Assembly (NCBI GenBank): GCA_000969725.1
Contig: JXSR01S042680.1
Length of the DNA stretch: 22,060 bases
Strand: one strand, 5' to 3'
From: Ophiothrix spiculata
Taxonomy: Eukaryota > Echinodermata > Ophiuroidea > Amphilepidida > Ophiotrichidae
The position numbers and the translations under genes were made by a program. The notes below the pieces were generated by a model that saw only the letters and a list, made by a program, of their open reading frames with translations, was not told the DNA's origin and ran no database searches. Shown piece after piece: positions 20,449 through 22,060 of this stretch; positions within the stretch are counted from its first letter, which is position 1, and each line of letters begins with the position of its first letter.

Positions 20449-20515
20449 ATAGTATTCATTCCATACAAGTTAATATCATTGCTTTAATAATATTATGCTG
20501 TTTGATTAATTTCAG

Positions 20516-20621
20516 TGGTAAAGTTGACGATGCTTGTAAGGTGTGTGACGGAGATGGAACTACGTGTACAACAGTATCGTCTGTCCAGCCTCCTATAGTA
20601 CCATCAGGAGAAAGTGTTCAA
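20516..20621 (+). CDS. Exon 8: ADAMTS-like Cys motif, then linker into a beta domain
   Basis: A 106-bp exon, phase 2 in and phase 0 out (donor CAA|GTGAGT). It encodes D-D-A-C-K-V-C-D-G-D-G-T-T-C, which closely resembles the D-x-C-G-V-C-G-G-D-G-x-x-C element of ADAMTS cysteine-rich regions and closes the module array. Then comes a Pro/Ser/Val linker and P-I-V-P-S-G-E-S-V-Q, the expected first strand of an IPT/TIG-like domain completed by the next exon. The ATG at 20442 lies in the preceding intron. Confidence 0.85.
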
Positions 20622-20683
20622 GTGAGTTAAGTAGAGTTAGAAACTAAGAATTAAAAAAAAAACTCAACAAAAAATAACTGATT

Positions 20684-20743
20684 TTAGACAAAGTGGTATT
20701 ATACAAACTGGCAATAGACAAAATGGTGTTAGACAAAGTGGCA
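20684..20743 (+). repeat. Four-copy 15-bp minisatellite
   Basis: The units are TTAGACAAAGTGGTA, TTATACAAACTGGCA, ATAGACAAAATGGTG and TTAGACAAAGTGGCA. They are head-to-tail with no gaps and differ from each other at two to four positions. It is intronic. Confidence 0.9.
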
Positions 20744-21045
20744 AATCACCGTCAGTATTTGGGAATCCTATTTTTGAATATGATTGATTGATGCACAGGC
20801 ACCAAATATAAGTCATTGGTAACATTGTGAAAAATCAAGTTACAAGATTAGTCAAAAGGTAAGGTAGACCCCTTTAAGGTGTCAATATTAATGAAATACA
20901 GTGCAATCCTATGCATAAGTTAGGGGAAAAAAAGAATTTTAAAAAAGAAAGAAGCAAAATACCTCTGTACATAATTGAACAGCCGCTACAGAGATACTAA
21001 GTTGTGACAATGCTACCTTCCATCATGTTCACTCTGGTACAGAAA

Positions 21046-21075
21046 GAGAGTTCTCAATGCCAATTGAGAACTCTC
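21046..21075. repeat. Perfect hairpin, 12-bp arms and 6-base loop
   Basis: GAGAGTTCTCAA (21046-21057), loop TGCCAA, then TTGAGAACTCTC (21064-21075). CTCAATGC occurs at the loop and again just after the hairpin. It is followed at 21260 by a short tandem tail, so it may belong to a retroposed element. Confidence 0.85.
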
Positions 21076-21259
21076 AATGCTTTCCAATGAAAACATAACT
21101 ACTTCTTGTCTTCTATTGGTGAGCAATTGATTGGTAGGATGCAGGTCATATAATAGTCTGCCTGTGTGTTTTACAATAATCAGGATATATTTGAAAAACA
21201 ACATCTATAATAGGATTAGCTAGGATTCATGAAATCACCCTTCTTTGTTTTTTAACTGA

Positions 21260-21275
21260 AACTTGAACTTGAACT
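21260..21275 (+). repeat. ACTTGA tandem tail, possible LINE/SINE 3' end
   Basis: GAAACTTGAACTTGAACTTT is the plus-orientation equivalent of the tail ending the LINE fragment at 17721-17737. The body would lie upstream, in 20950-21260. No coding remnant was identified. Confidence 0.45.
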
Positions 21276-21546
21276 TTGTGGAAGATAAGTTTCTTGGTGA
21301 AACTGCAGTGCAGTCATATCTACATTGTGTTTCCGACGCAATATCAAGTTATTCTCGAGTTTATTATGGCGTTTTATTTCCATATGGTTATCAAAAATAT
21401 CACGTATGAGCACCGCAATTATTTTACAATGAAATCTGGACCAAACGTATGTCACTTATCAAGTTAATTACTTTGTTCTCGCCAATTTATCATAAGAGTG
21501 TCGCAATTAAAAAGCAGTTCCTATAATCCATTTCAAACAGTTTCAG

Positions 21547-21694
21547 ATCAATGGAGCAGGATTCAACAATCTGGGCCAAGGGAGTGTCAAGTGTGTCTTT
21601 CAACCAAACGTGCATGGGACTCGTGTTGAGGTTGCTGCTACACCGGATGGGCCACGGATTCTGACGTGCGAAAAGAACGCCCAGCTTACACCCG
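21547..21694 (+). CDS. Exon 9: IPT/TIG-like beta-sandwich, first part
   Basis: A 148-bp exon, phase 0 in and phase 1 out (donor CCCG|GTAATT). Joined to exon 8 it reads G-E-S-V-Q-I-N-G-A-G-F-N-N-L, then V-K-C-V-F and, later, L-T-C. The order V-x-G-x-G-F, a Cys followed by F, and a second Cys some 25-30 residues later is typical of IPT/TIG immunoglobulin-like domains of extracellular proteins such as plexins and fibrocystin. The similarity is by pattern only; another extracellular Ig-like or filamin-like fold is possible. Confidence 0.75.
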
Positions 21695-21946
21695 GTAATT
21701 AGATTCATCCTCAAATTTACGGCCGCTGCAATTTCTGACAGTTTCCCATTTTATCGGACCTGTTTTTGAATGGAAGTGTCAGTTTCAGATTGAATTATTC
21801 AATATAAAGGCATTAATTATCAGCAAAGCATTTTCATTTATTTTAATTTAATCACATACCATAACGAAATTTAGTAAACGTCCGACTTTAATTTTGTGCA
21901 TGAAAAATTCAAGAAAAATTGATATGATAATAATTCGTATTTACAG
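21695..21946 (+). other. Intron 9 (252 bp, phase 1)
   Basis: Donor GTAATT, acceptor TATTTACAG. Nothing recognised. Confidence 0.75.
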
Positions 21947-22024
21947 ACCTGTATGACGTAACCGTACAAGTAGGAGGCACCGCCTTAGAAGGAAAACCTT
22001 TACGTGTTGCTGTTTACGATGGCC
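21947..22024 (+). CDS. Exon 10: IPT/TIG-like domain, second part (gene continues off the window)
   Basis: A 26-codon exon, phase 1-1, donor GGCC|GTAAGT. It encodes L-Y-D-V-T-V-Q-V-G-G, then L-R-V-A-V-Y-D-G, matching the closing strands of an IPT/TIG-type domain (Y-x-V-x-V, a turn, then V-x-V-Y). The phase 1 donor shows at least one more exon to the right, so the protein is C-terminally incomplete here. Further TIG-like repeats, a membrane anchor or a free C-terminus are all possible. Confidence 0.75.
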
Positions 22025-22060
22025 GTAAGTAATGGGTAGATGCTACTGAAACTACACTAT

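Larger units (their letters stand above)
16935..20515 (+). other. Intron 7 (3,581 bp, phase 2)
   Basis: Donor GTATGT, acceptor GATTAATTTCAG. It is the largest intron in the window. It contains a LINE 3' fragment (17721-18182, minus strand), a perfect 22-bp palindrome (18391-18412), an element with 34-bp perfect inverted ends (19421-20042) and a possible second LINE/SINE tail at 20431-20448. The frame 18799-18993 has no support. Confidence 0.72.
20622..21546 (+). other. Intron 8 (925 bp, phase 0)
   Basis: Donor GTGAGT, acceptor CAAACAGTTTCAG (an alternative AG at 21539-21540 would add F-Q in frame). It contains a 15-bp tandem repeat in four copies (20684-20743), a 12-bp-arm hairpin (21046-21075) and an ACTTGA-type tail (21260-21275) suggesting the 3' end of a retroposon. 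No gene is seen. Confidence 0.72.

Noticed and set aside
1..22060. CRISPR array, bacterial operon or phage features
   Set aside because: No regularly spaced repeats with unique spacers, no ribosome binding sites and no clustered short genes. Splice signals and repeat content show a eukaryotic genome.

Overview
This window looks like nuclear DNA from a marine invertebrate, most likely a deuterostome (echinoderm or hemichordate). It is AT-rich, most of it is intron or intergenic, exons have canonical GT/AG borders, and the introns are full of short inverted-repeat DNA transposon remnants plus a LINE 3' fragment. The phylum is an inference from protein style and repeat types; no species can be named.

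Layout. Positions 1-4075 hold no convincing gene, only a hAT-like non-autonomous element (1530-1851), a 15-base G run and low-complexity DNA. From about 4076 to beyond the right edge runs a single plus-strand gene, read here as ten coding exons. Exon 1 (4158-9330) is exceptionally large: 1,724 codons starting with a signal peptide, then a His/Asp-rich insert and an array of long, diverged, cysteine-containing repeats of roughly 300-390 residues that I do not recognise. Three small symmetric phase 1-1 exons then encode one Kazal domain each. The following exons encode a cysteine-rich array of D-C-x-G-x-C-G-G type modules, an ADAMTS-like D-x-C-x-x-C-x-G-D-G-x-x-C motif, and a beta-sandwich stretch that resembles an IPT/TIG domain. 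The last visible exon ends at a donor at 22025, so the C-terminus is outside the window. The visible coding sequence sums to about 2,175 codons.

Interpretation. The product is predicted to be a large secreted or surface-exposed modular protein of the extracellular matrix, coelomic fluid, egg or cuticle kind, with potential serine-protease-inhibitor modules. Two of the three Kazal domains carry Lys or Arg at the predicted P1 position. Function beyond this cannot be read from the sequence.

Introns. They carry at least four structurally supported miniature DNA elements: two hAT-like ones with near-identical lengths and 8-bp target duplications (one of them upstream of the gene), a PIF/Harbinger-like one with TTA duplication, and one with 34-bp perfect inverted ends. 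Weaker inverted-repeat candidates, a CR1/L2-type LINE 3' end, a perfect 22-bp palindrome and two small tandem repeats are also present. The exon chain was assembled by hand from splice signals, phase and domain continuity; no transcript evidence was available.
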